Of a stretch of 17,635 bases of DNA, positions 8,055-16,222 are shown one piece after another. Position numbers and translations under genes: made by a program. Below the pieces are notes generated by a model. It was not told the DNA's origin. It did no database searches and saw only the letters and a program-made list of their open reading frames with translations. This stretch comes from Chryseosolibacter sp035628595 (GTDB lineage: Bacteria > Bacteroidota > Bacteroidia > Cytophagales > Cyclobacteriaceae). Every line of letters begins with the position of its first letter. Position 1 is the first letter of the stretch. Where the stretch lies: positions 1 to 17,635 of the forward strand of contig DASPJN010000001.1 of assembly GCA_035628595.1 (NCBI GenBank), given 5' to 3'.

Positions 8055-9253
8055 ACCGGCGATATTTGTTTCGTGTTGTTTCGGAACAGATGTAATTTAC
8101 TTACCAAAAATGATAAAATGACCGGATAAACAAGTTGAAATGATAAGCCCGTAAACCGGATTGTATTATCGTAGGCCAAAAACAAAAACATCGTCGACAT
8201 AATGGCTACAGCCGTCATGTAAAACGGTGAAGATGATGGAATAAGTTTGATAAATAAGAGCGGGAGAGCCAGAAGGATGATGGCCATGAACAAAACACCA
8301 AACCATCCGGCGTAGCTGTAACATCTGGAATAAACTGTTGACACGTTGAACGATGGATGTACAATGTTGTCACTTTTACGAACGCTTCCAGTAACAGCAT
8401 TGATTCGTTTTGAAATGAAATCCATCAGGATTTCGTTGTTGGCCATTTCAGCGAAACGATCTAATGTAATTCCATTCTCCCGCGCGGTATTTACGTTGAA
8501 TTGAAAATTCGCAAGGGGGGAGGTGATAAACATGTAGCTCCAGAAATATTCGGCGGGAATAAATGATTCGGAAAATGAAGGTTTCGCCTCTCCGATTTTT
8601 AAAAACAAATTGTTGTCATACGCTGACTGAGCTTCTCGCGAAACCCGCAGTGTGCCCAGTATGCCGAACAAATAGCCAAGAATAACGAACCCAAAAACTG
8701 ACACAACAACAAATCTTTTGGATATGGACTTCATTGACATCAGCAGCAAGAAAATGCTACCGATGAGATTAAAGACGAACATAGCGCGGCTGTAAATAAG
8801 AATAGCGGCAACCAGGTTGACCAAATACAACGCTAGAATTATTTTATTACGGTGTGATAAATATTCGTGAAAAAGAAAAACGGTGTAGAAGGAGGCAAAA
8901 GTCACCGTGAAAACATGGAGGCTTGGCGCGCCAAATTGGCGGTAGTCGTAGGGTTGGCTCAGAACGATTTTCATTAATGGAATTCCACCTTCCCACGCAA
9001 AATCGATTGTCCAAAACAGGTAAATGAAAATTGTGATCACAATATGCAAAGGCACAGCAAATCCCTGGATGGGTTTGTACTCACTACGTGAATTGGCACG
9101 CCATCTGTATCCCAAAATGAAGTGTAAAATAATTGTGGCAATTAAAAAGGCAACAACACTTGCTCCGAGTTTAGGATAAAGCGCTGACCAACCCAAACCG
9201 TAAGCGAGCAAGGCAATGGAGAATGACAGACAATAACTGAAATGTGGATTCAT
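8051..9253 (-). CDS. oligosaccharide repeat-unit polymerase (Wzy-like)
   Basis: A 400-residue integral membrane protein with about 11 hydrophobic helices and a polar loop near 205-300. The segment FAWEGGIPLMKIV (85-97) followed by YDYRQFGAPSLHVF (102-115) is characteristic of the Wzy-like repeat-unit polymerase group that sits in Gram-negative and Gram-positive polysaccharide loci. Wzy proteins join undecaprenyl-linked repeat units at the periplasmic face; they have low sequence identity, so the call rests on topology, that N-terminal motif and the glycosyltransferase neighbours. Its ATG shares one base with the stop of the preceding glycosyltransferase (TAATG), and its own stop overlaps the next start by 4 bases. 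Confidence 0.78.
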   Translation of the reverse strand: MNPHFSYCLSFSIALLAYGLGWSALYPKLGASVVAFLIATIILHFILGYRWRANSRSEYKPIQGFAVPLHIVITIFIYLFWTIDFAWEGGIPLMKIVLSQPYDYRQFGAPSLHVFTVTFASFYTVFLFHEYLSHRNKIILALYLVNLVAAILIYSRAMFVFNLIGSIFLLLMSMKSISKRFVVVSVFGFVILGYLFGILGTLRVSREAQSAYDNNLFLKIGEAKPSFSESFIPAEYFWSYMFITSPLANFQFNVNTARENGITLDRFAEMANNEILMDFISKRINAVTGSVRKSDNIVHPSFNVSTVYSRCYSYAGWFGVLFMAIILLALPLLFIKLIPSSSPFYMTAVAIMSTMFLFLAYDNTIRFTGLSFQLVYPVILSFLVSKLHLFRNNTKQISPV

Positions 9254-10062
9254 TATGCTGTACTTAACGCGGTTTTCAAAAAGCTCAGGTTCCGATGTCG
9301 CAGCGTTAGCTTACACGCGCGCAATAACGTATTTATTCTAAGAACGAGACCGTTACCAAATTCATCCTGCATCGCATGCGCGTCTGTGCAAAACATTTTG
9401 AAACGTGCCAGCGCTGTTTTCGATTGTTGTGTTTGAGTAGCCGAAAAGTCGTGTTGTAGCTCGGCATTAACAACGACGAAATGATCAGTGATACTTAGTA
9501 GACGTTCACCGAACGCAATGTCAGCGAAGTCAAGTTTTATTTTCTCAGAATATCCGCAGATTCGTCCGAAGGCGGTGCAACTCACCAACGCGCCGCTATT
9601 CGCAAAGCGATAACGATTTAATGGATAGACGTTTTTGTTCACGTTTATTTTCCAGCCGCGGCCCGCCATCCACCTGAATGGAGACACAACGTTGCCATTC
9701 GCACAAAGCCGTGGCACAAACACAGAAGTGTCTGGATGTTGCGTGATCTGACGCTCCAGCTCATCAAGATATTCTGTTGTACATATTGTGTCGTGGTCGA
9801 GTAACAACAGCCATTTTTTACGGCGTTCAGTAGCAATTTCATAAGCCGCATTATAGGCAGCGCTCACGCCACCGTTTTCCGGGTTATGGATGTAAATTAT
9901 GTTCTGAGTTGTAATTGATTGTTGCCGCGGACTGTTGTCATACACAAAAACATCGCCGAGCTCACATGAAAAAGGAAGGACTGACCGCAACACATCATCT
10001 ACACGTTTATTGTAAATGACAATCACAAAGAAAATATCTCTGATGATGCCTTTTTGTTCCAT
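9253..10062 (-). CDS. family 2 glycosyltransferase, first gene of the polysaccharide operon
   Basis: A 269-residue GT2 protein: strand FFVIVIYNKRVDD (11-23), YDNSP (41-45), NGGVSAAYNAA (63-73), the metal-binding motif LLLDHD (86-91; Asp89, Asp91), then RFANSGALVS and LDFADIAFG (about 183-191), in the position of the acceptor or catalytic-base region. The pattern resembles rhamnosyltransferase-like enzymes of the WbbL group. The C-terminus (about 225-269) is basic and helical, perhaps for membrane-surface association. It is the first gene after the divergent promoter region, so its transcription likely drives the whole minus-strand cluster. Donor and acceptor sugars are not predictable. Confidence 0.83.
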   Translation of the reverse strand: MEQKGIIRDIFFVIVIYNKRVDDVLRSVLPFSCELGDVFVYDNSPRQQSITTQNIIYIHNPENGGVSAAYNAAYEIATERRKKWLLLLDHDTICTTEYLDELERQITQHPDTSVFVPRLCANGNVVSPFRWMAGRGWKINVNKNVYPLNRYRFANSGALVSCTAFGRICGYSEKIKLDFADIAFGERLLSITDHFVVVNAELQHDFSATQTQQSKTALARFKMFCTDAHAMQDEFGNGLVLRINTLLRACKLTLRHRNLSFLKTALSTA

Positions 10063-10173
10063 AATGGTTGGTCTGCGTCAGCGATAGAAATTTACGAAAA
10101 TTCAATCAGGTGTTTGAACATCGATTGAAACATTATTTATTTTAACAAATATTACGGTTCAAACCTTTCGAAG
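10063..10173. promoter_or_regulatory. divergent promoter region between the polysaccharide operon and acs
   Basis: This 111-base, AT-rich gap separates two divergent genes and must hold promoters for both. On the plus strand TTTG at 10113-10116 is followed 21 bases later by TATTTTAA (10138-10145), a partial match to the Bacteroidota -33/-7 pattern (TTTG and TAnnTTTG). On the minus strand only a one-mismatch match (AATATTTG, around 10147-10154) is seen. I see no operator-like palindrome. The region is certain as a divergent spacer; the exact boxes are weak guesses. Confidence 0.4.
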
Positions 10174-12066
10174 ATGAAACCCATTCGCTCATTTGCAGAC
10201 TATGAAAGCCAGTATCAGGAGAGTGTTCAACAGCCTGAAAGATTTTGGGAGGATGTTGCAAGCACGTTCCTGTGGAGGAAACGTTGGCACAAGGCTTTGG
10301 AATGGGACTTTCACAAGCCTGAGATTAAGTGGTTTGTAGGAGGAAAGCTTAACATCACTGAAAATTGTATCGATCGCCATCTGAAGATAAAGGGAAACCA
10401 GACCGCCATTATCTGGGAACCGAATAACCCGAAAGAAGAAGCAAAGCATATTACGTATAATCAGCTTGCCGTTGAAGTTTCGCGTGTCGCGAACATGTTG
10501 CTGGCGCAAGGCGTAAGAAAGGGAGATAGGGTATGTATTTATCTTCCAATGATCCCTCAGCTTGCGTATACGATTCTCGCGTGTGCGCGGATAGGCGCCG
10601 TTCATTCCGTCGTGTTCGCGGGATTTTCGGCGAAGTCGTTAATTGACCGGATCACCGACGCGGGATGTAAAATCGTTCTTACATCAGACGGCGGATTTCG
10701 TGGAGAAAAAGTTATCAATCTGAAAGGCATTATGGACGAAGCACTCGAAAAGTGTCCTGATGTAACACGCGTCATCGTTTTCGAACATACAAAAACCAAT
10801 GCTCCATTAAAAGCCGTTCGCGATGTGAGGTGGAATGATGCTATCGCCAACATGCCGACCGCAAGCATTGCTGCTGAAATGGATTCGGAAGATCTTCTTT
10901 TTATCCTTTACACCTCCGGGTCTACAGGCAAGCCAAAAGGTATGGTTCACACCTGTGGTGGTTACATGGTGTACACAAATTATACATTTCAAACCGCGTT
11001 TCAATATCAACCAGGGCAGGTCTTCTGGTGCACAGCTGACATTGGGTGGATCACCGGGCACTCGTATATTTTGTATGGACCACTGTCTGCGGGAGCTACA
11101 ACTGTGATGTTCGAAGGTGTTCCATCGTGGCCTGACTGGGGACGATTCTGGCAAGTGATTGAACGACATAAAGTAAATATTTTTTATACAGCACCCACTG
11201 CGATTCGTTCATTGGAAAAAGCACCGTTGAGTTTTGTTGAGAAACATGACCTGAGTTCTTTGCAAGTACTTGGCTCGGTAGGTGAACCGATTAATGAAGA
11301 GGCGTGGCATTGGTACGACAGAAACATTGGCAGAGGAAATTGTCCGATAGTTGATACGTGGTGGCAAACCGAAACCGGCGGGTTGATGATTTCACCAATC
11401 GCAAATGTCACAAAAACAAAACCTGCGCATGCCACGTTGCCGCTACCCGGCGTTCAGCCTGCTGTGATGAATGAAGGCGGGTTGGAGATTCAGGGTAATA
11501 GCATCGAGGGGAGACTGGCGATCAAATTTCCTTGGCCGGGAATGGCGCGAACAATCTATGGCGATCATCAGAGATTCAAAGACACTTATTTTTCAACCTT
11601 TCCGGGAAAATATTTCACCGGTGATGGATGTAAACGCGACGCTGATGGTTACTACAGGATCACCGGACGCGTTGACGATATCATCATCGTCTCTGGCCAC
11701 AACCTGGGCACAGCTGAAATTGAAAGTGCAATTGATGAACACATCGCGGTTTGTGAAACAGCTGTAGTTGGCTTTCCGCATGACGTGAAGGGACAGGGCA
11801 TTTATGCATTTGTCATTTGTTATGAAAAACCTGATAACGAAGAAAGACTTCGTATTGAAATCCGCGACGGCGTTTCAAAAATAATTGGCCCGATCGCAAA
11901 ACCTGATAAGATCCAGTTTGTCACCGGCCTTCCCAAAACACGATCGGGTAAGATCATGCGGCGTATATTAAGGAAAGTAGCAGAAGGCGATACCAATAAT
12001 CTTGGTGATACCACAACCTTGCTTGATCCGGCCGTTGTCGATGAGATCAAAGCCGGGGCATTGTAG
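10174..12066 (+). CDS. acs: acetyl-CoA synthetase (AMP-forming acetate-CoA ligase)
   Basis: A 630-residue ANL-superfamily enzyme that converts acetate, ATP and CoA to acetyl-CoA, AMP and diphosphate in the cytoplasm. It is collinear with known Acs along its full length: an N-terminal ACS segment, the P-loop YTSGSTGKPKG (246-256), ADIGWITGHSY in the acetate pocket, DTWWQTETGG (394-403) with the tryptophan that limits acyl-chain length, GRVDD with the hinge region (498-502), and PKTRSGKIMRR with catalytic Lys593, the usual acetylation site. It is slightly shorter than the enterobacterial enzyme (652). Two positions that are arginine in Salmonella Acs (R526 and R584) align with Asn510 and Ser568. 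It is divergent from the polysaccharide operon, and the O-acetylation module follows on the same strand after 106 bases with no hairpin terminator. Confidence 0.96.
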   Translation: MKPIRSFADYESQYQESVQQPERFWEDVASTFLWRKRWHKALEWDFHKPEIKWFVGGKLNITENCIDRHLKIKGNQTAIIWEPNNPKEEAKHITYNQLAVEVSRVANMLLAQGVRKGDRVCIYLPMIPQLAYTILACARIGAVHSVVFAGFSAKSLIDRITDAGCKIVLTSDGGFRGEKVINLKGIMDEALEKCPDVTRVIVFEHTKTNAPLKAVRDVRWNDAIANMPTASIAAEMDSEDLLFILYTSGSTGKPKGMVHTCGGYMVYTNYTFQTAFQYQPGQVFWCTADIGWITGHSYILYGPLSAGATTVMFEGVPSWPDWGRFWQVIERHKVNIFYTAPTAIRSLEKAPLSFVEKHDLSSLQVLGSVGEPINEEAWHWYDRNIGRGNCPIVDTWWQTETGGLMISPIANVTKTKPAHATLPLPGVQPAVMNEGGLEIQGNSIEGRLAIKFPWPGMARTIYGDHQRFKDTYFSTFPGKYFTGDGCKRDADGYYRITGRVDDIIIVSGHNLGTAEIESAIDEHIAVCETAVVGFPHDVKGQGIYAFVICYEKPDNEERLRIEIRDGVSKIIGPIAKPDKIQFVTGLPKTRSGKIMRRILRKVAEGDTNNLGDTTTLLDPAVVDEIKAGAL

Positions 12067-12094
12067 ATCGGCCCGATTATAACCTAACGTCTTA

Positions 12095-12139
12095 TTTGTG
12101 CGACTGTAAATCCATCACAATACTTAACTTTGGTGCCTT
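12095..12139 (+). promoter_or_regulatory. putative Bacteroidota-type promoter of the SGNH/MBOAT genes
   Basis: TAACTTTG at 12125-12132 matches the Bacteroidota -7 consensus TAnnTTTG exactly. At the expected distance upstream there is only CTG (12104-12106, 18-base spacer); a better TTTG at 12095-12098 is too far (26 bases). Transcription would begin near 12139, leaving a leader of about 33 bases before the ATG at 12173. The match is in the right place, but an eight-base motif with four to six fixed positions can occur by chance. Confidence 0.5.
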
Positions 12140-12172
12140 GGCGGCGAAGCTGCATTTGAACCAACGAAGTTG

Positions 12173-13540
12173 ATGCATAAAAAAAATCTGTATAATGGAA
12201 TCCTACTTTGTGGATTAATCATTGCCGGATTGTTAGTCGCCTATGTCATTCCTGAATTTAGCGTTGGCCAATTTTCTTTTCGGAAAGTTGATATTTTATC
12301 GGAACTGAAATCAGCACCAGCGCAACTTCTGGCAAGCGATACAACGCTTCACCTCTCAGCACAAGACTCAACTCGACTACCTCAGGACTCTATCATGGCA
12401 GTTGTAAAGCCTCGTTGCCCTGATAACATTACCTGTATCGAAGACTATTCTGCTGATAGCACAAGCTTAAAGAAATTTCTTCGCGCTTTATCACAGACAC
12501 GAACGAACAGCAAGGTACTTCGGGTTGCATTTTATGGCGACTCATTTATCGAGGGAGACGTGTTTTGCGGAAGCTTTCGTGATACGCTTCAATCAATCTT
12601 TGGCGGACGGGGTGTTGGATTTGTGCCGATTACTTCATCGGTCGCCGGGTTTAGAAATACAATTAAACACGATTTCAAAAACTGGCGAACCTGGTCACTG
12701 ATATCGAAGGAACCGGGTATCGAGATCGGACCTGGATGTTTCACATTTCATCCGCTGGAAAGTAACTGGGTTGAATACAAGGTTTCGCGACAACGGTACT
12801 TGCGTGAATTCAACCTCGTCAAGTTGTACTACAAGGCGAGCGACTCTGCAACAATTCAATACACGATCAACGAAGACACTACGTTACACATTGAGGAACT
12901 TAAGATTGGCGAAACATTGAACGAATGGAGTCATCAGCAGCCGCACGCCAAATCTTACAAGCTCGAATTCTACCCGGCTGCACCTGTCACACTGTTTGGA
13001 GCAAGCTTCGAAACAACTAGCGGATTGTACGTCGATAACTTTTCCTTGCGAGGAAACACTGGGTTAAGCTGGAGAGACTTGAATGATGATTGGCTAAAGG
13101 CATTCGGCGAATACCGGAAGTATCGGCTTGTCATTCTTCAGTTTGGATTGAATCTTCTGAACGAAAAGTCACTTAATTATCCCGCTTATATAAAGAAAAT
13201 GATTGCTATCATTCATAAAATGAAGCGAGCATATCCAACCGCTGATTTCCTGATTATTAGTGTTGGAGATCGAAGTGAAAATGTCGGTGGAACAATGCAG
13301 ACTATGAACACGGTGCCAAAAATGGTTGATGCACAACGCGAAATTGCAAAGCAAGCTGGTGTTGCATTTTGGGATATGTACACTGCAATGGGTGGAAGAA
13401 ACAGTATGGTGAAGTATGCTACGAGCCGTCCGCCGCTGGCGGCAAAAGATTACACGCACCTTACTTTCAAAGGTGGAAAAAAACTGGCAGGACGTTTGGT
13501 GAAAAGTCTTTTATATGCTGAAATGATGTCAAAGGAATGA
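12173..13540 (+). CDS. membrane-anchored SGNH/GDSL-fold protein, probable glycan O-acetylation partner
   Basis: A 455-residue protein with one N-terminal membrane segment (residues 8-27) and the rest predicted periplasmic. A Ser/Thr/Pro-containing linker (about 30-100) leads to the SGNH domain. Visible blocks are YGDSFIEGD (121-129, nucleophile Ser124), a glycine-asparagine loop LRGNTG (292-297), FGLN (324-327, block III Asn) and DYTHLT (426-431, Asp426 and His429). The full Ser-Asp-His set is therefore present. A beta-rich stretch between blocks I and II (about 190-290) looks like an inserted carbohydrate-binding-like module, as in AlgX/AlgJ-type acetylation proteins. I start at ATG 12173 rather than TTG 12170. 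The next gene overlaps by 4 bases (ATGA), and an MBOAT follows, which supports acetyl transfer to a polysaccharide rather than lipase activity. Confidence 0.78.
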   Translation: MHKKNLYNGILLCGLIIAGLLVAYVIPEFSVGQFSFRKVDILSELKSAPAQLLASDTTLHLSAQDSTRLPQDSIMAVVKPRCPDNITCIEDYSADSTSLKKFLRALSQTRTNSKVLRVAFYGDSFIEGDVFCGSFRDTLQSIFGGRGVGFVPITSSVAGFRNTIKHDFKNWRTWSLISKEPGIEIGPGCFTFHPLESNWVEYKVSRQRYLREFNLVKLYYKASDSATIQYTINEDTTLHIEELKIGETLNEWSHQQPHAKSYKLEFYPAAPVTLFGASFETTSGLYVDNFSLRGNTGLSWRDLNDDWLKAFGEYRKYRLVILQFGLNLLNEKSLNYPAYIKKMIAIIHKMKRAYPTADFLIISVGDRSENVGGTMQTMNTVPKMVDAQREIAKQAGVAFWDMYTAMGGRNSMVKYATSRPPLAAKDYTHLTFKGGKKLAGRLVKSLLYAEMMSKE

Positions 13541-14760
13541 CTATCCGCGGATTTATACTTGTTCTGTTTATTGTGCTTGTATGCGAAGCACGGGCACAGC
13601 AACGCACGTTCGCTGACTCAGTGATGGGCGTTTACAAACTTCATGACGTTTCCCAAAATGTTGTGAACAACCGCGAAGCACTCGCTGGATTTTACGAGAA
13701 GCTGTTTCAGCTGAAATCAAATGATGGTGGGGTCGTTAATATCGTCCATATCGGCGACTCTCATATTCAGGCGGATTACTTAACATCCGTCGTACGGCGA
13801 CATCTTCAGCAATATTTTGGAAACGCGGGTAGAGGCCTAGTTGTTCCCTATCAGGTTGCAGGAACGAATACGCCGCCCAACATCATTAGCACGTCTGATA
13901 CGATCTGGCGGGCCAAGCGATGTGTTCACGTGCTCGACACATTGCCAATTGGTATCGGTGGGATTACAATCGCGACGCATGCAAGAGAAGCCACATTGAA
14001 TTTCATCATGAACGACTTGTGGATGGAATATCCTTTTCAAAAAGTTGGAATTTTCACCGAGCCATTTCATGGAACTATCATTATAAATGATACGTCGGGC
14101 GTCAAGCTTGCTAAATTTCCCGCCGACACAACGTCTTTTTTTCAAACATCTTTTCCGGAAAACATTTCATCGATATCGTTGCAGTTCAGCCAAACTTCTC
14201 TATCGCAAGAGCCTATTTTGTTTTATGGCGTTAATTTACTGAGCGGCACACCTGGCGTTGTCTATCATGCTATCGGTGTGAACGGCGCGAAATATGAACA
14301 TTACAATGCAGCTGCAAAATTTGTTGATCAAACTTCGTCGCTTAATCCAGATCTGTTTATCATTTCGCTCGGAACCAATGAAGCAATCAAATATCCTGTA
14401 ATGGATGAAAACATCGAGTCGCATGTACGGACGTTAATCAATTCGCTTAAGCAAAAAAATCCAAATGCCGCATATCTTTTGATAACACCTCCAGACGCGT
14501 TCCGGCAGAAAACAAAACCAAATCCAGGTATTAAAACAGTACGCAAGGCTATCTTAAATGTTGCCGTTGAAAATGGTTTGTCTTTCTACGATTTATATAA
14601 GGCGATCGGAGGCGACAAGTCGGCGCAAGCCTGGCATGCAGCAGGACTATTGAGAAGCGATGGCGTACATTTTTCAAAAGATGGATATGCTTACCAGGGC
14701 AGCTTGTTTTTTAATGCGCTTATGAACGGCTATAACGAATATGTTTCACTTCGACGTTGA
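13537..14760 (+). CDS. secreted SGNH/GDSL-fold protein, probable glycan O-acetylation partner
   Basis: A 407-residue protein with a Sec signal peptide (hydrophobic core 6-17, probable cleavage after ARA at 18-20). The mature protein has the SGNH blocks HIGDSHIQAD (71-80, nucleophile Ser75), a glycine-asparagine loop IGVNGAK (246-252), LGTNEA (278-283, block III Asn281) and SDGVHFSKDGY (374-384, Asp375 and His378). Between blocks I and II lies a beta-rich region of about 140 residues, as in its neighbour, yet the two proteins share little beyond the catalytic blocks. Unlike the first SGNH protein it should be released into the periplasm or remain peripheral. The start codon is inside the stop of the previous gene (ATGA), and the MBOAT gene begins 20 bases before its end, so the three genes are coupled. 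Esterase activity, removing acetyl groups, is the alternative. Confidence 0.8.
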   Translation: MTIRGFILVLFIVLVCEARAQQRTFADSVMGVYKLHDVSQNVVNNREALAGFYEKLFQLKSNDGGVVNIVHIGDSHIQADYLTSVVRRHLQQYFGNAGRGLVVPYQVAGTNTPPNIISTSDTIWRAKRCVHVLDTLPIGIGGITIATHAREATLNFIMNDLWMEYPFQKVGIFTEPFHGTIIINDTSGVKLAKFPADTTSFFQTSFPENISSISLQFSQTSLSQEPILFYGVNLLSGTPGVVYHAIGVNGAKYEHYNAAAKFVDQTSSLNPDLFIISLGTNEAIKYPVMDENIESHVRTLINSLKQKNPNAAYLLITPPDAFRQKTKPNPGIKTVRKAILNVAVENGLSFYDLYKAIGGDKSAQAWHAAGLLRSDGVHFSKDGYAYQGSLFFNALMNGYNEYVSLRR

Positions 14761-16222
14761 TAACCTGTTTCGATTATTCGCCTATGATCCGGCACAACCG
14801 CTAATTTTCAACAGCGGTCTTTTTCTTTTCCTTTTTACTTTTTTTCTATTCGTCTACACACGCATTAGTCATGCATACAGGCCGAAACTAATTTTTGTTA
14901 CGCTGTTTTCCCTCTACTTCTATTACAAATCAAGTGGAGTCTATTTTCTGTTGATACTGGTCTCCACGGTTTCGGATTTCAATCTCGCAAAGCTTCTTCA
15001 CAATACTTCATTCGATTGGAAACGCAAGCTGCTGGTTGCACTGACATTGCTGATCAACCTGGGAATGCTTGGCTACTTTAAGTATACAAATTTTATATAT
15101 GAGTCATTTTTTTGGAACAGTGATCGTGAATTTCAACCATTGGATATTTTTCTTCCAGTAGGCGTTTCGTTTTTTACATTCCAGTCACTTTCATATACGC
15201 TCGATGTATACAGGAGACGGATTGCTCCAGAGAAACATATTCTCGATTATGCCTTCTTTGTCACATTTTTTCCGCAGCTAGTAGCGGGACCAATTGTGCG
15301 GGCCGCGGACTTCCTTCCGCAGATTCACAAGCCAACAGTGGTGACTGATCAGATGTTCGGTCGAGGGATATTTCTAATTGGAACCGGGCTTTTTAAGAAG
15401 GCTGTTATATCTGACTACATCAGTGTCAATTTTGTTGACCGTGTTTTCGATTCACCATTGTTGTACACAGGCGTCGAAAACCTTTTTGCTATTTATGGAT
15501 ACGCGCTTCAAATCTATTGCGACTTTTCAGGATATTCCGACATGGCCATTGGCCTTGCGCTGATTCTTGGATTTAGTTTTCCTCTTAATTTCAATGCGCC
15601 TTATAAGTCGAAGAACATCACCGAATTCTGGAGGCGATGGCATATCTCATTGTCAACGTGGCTGCGTGATTATCTCTACATATCGCTTGGCGGGAACAGG
15701 AGAGGAAGGTTAAGAACCTATATCAATTTGATGATCACGATGACGTTAGGTGGGCTATGGCATGGTGCGTCATGGAGATTCATTTTGTGGGGTGTCCTGC
15801 ATGGTGCTGGCTTGGCGGTCCATAAAATGTTTCGAACATTATTTCCCGAACAGCACGGTTTTCCGTTACACCGGACATTAAATGTCCTTAAGATACTCTT
15901 GACGTTTCACTTTGTTTGCTTTTGCTGGATATTCTTTCGTGTACCGAATATCGATAGCGCCTTTGAAATGATCGAACAGGTATACTCAAACTTTTCGATT
16001 AACGTCTTCTTCCAAATGATCGTGGGCTACAAAGAAATAATGTTTCTAATGCTCATTGGGTATCTTATTCATTTTGTTCCCGATCGCTATGAACTTCAGT
16101 TTCAGGAAAAAGTCTCAAAAGCCCCACTGATAATGAAAGCTGTTTACCTGTTTGTTACCATTATGATTGTGATCCAAGTGAAGTCTGCTGAAGTGCAACC
16201 TTTTATTTACTTTCAATTTTAG
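14741..16222 (+). CDS. MBOAT-family membrane O-acyltransferase (AlgI-like)
   Basis: A 493-residue polytopic protein with about 11-12 hydrophobic helices. MBOAT marks in order are FKYTNF (113-118), PVGVSFFTFQSLSY (139-152), FFPQLVAGPIVR (176-187), IYCDFSGYSDMAIG (258-271), EFWRRWHISLSTWLRDYLY (295-313) with His301, and GGLWHGASWRFILWG (337-351) with the invariant His341 that lines the acyl channel. It ends FIYFQF, a usual MBOAT ending, so it is complete. AlgI-type proteins pass acetyl groups from cytoplasmic acetyl-CoA across the membrane to periplasmic SGNH partners that modify polysaccharides; two such partners are encoded just upstream. The ATG at 14741 overlaps the previous gene by 20 bases; the next in-frame ATG is over 100 codons on and would cut the domain. 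Its 3' end overlaps the convergent decayed glycosyltransferase by 20 bases. Confidence 0.92.
   Translation: MFHFDVDNLFRLFAYDPAQPLIFNSGLFLFLFTFFLFVYTRISHAYRPKLIFVTLFSLYFYYKSSGVYFLLILVSTVSDFNLAKLLHNTSFDWKRKLLVALTLLINLGMLGYFKYTNFIYESFFWNSDREFQPLDIFLPVGVSFFTFQSLSYTLDVYRRRIAPEKHILDYAFFVTFFPQLVAGPIVRAADFLPQIHKPTVVTDQMFGRGIFLIGTGLFKKAVISDYISVNFVDRVFDSPLLYTGVENLFAIYGYALQIYCDFSGYSDMAIGLALILGFSFPLNFNAPYKSKNITEFWRRWHISLSTWLRDYLYISLGGNRRGRLRTYINLMITMTLGGLWHGASWRFILWGVLHGAGLAVHKMFRTLFPEQHGFPLHRTLNVLKILLTFHFVCFCWIFFRVPNIDSAFEMIEQVYSNFSINVFFQMIVGYKEIMFLMLIGYLIHFVPDRYELQFQEKVSKAPLIMKAVYLFVTIMIVIQVKSAEVQPFIYFQF

Noticed and set aside
10189..10605. A 138-codon open frame on the minus strand inside acs, with a 120-codon one at 10807-11169
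   Set aside because: Both lie antisense to a fully collinear acs and have no recognisable domain; composition shadows explain them.
12067..12077. Palindrome ATCGGCCCGAT right after the acs stop as a terminator
   Set aside because: Five-base arms around one base cannot form a stable hairpin, and no T-run follows.
12170..12172. TTG start directly before ATG at 12173
   Set aside because: An ATG immediately follows and the extra residue brings nothing.
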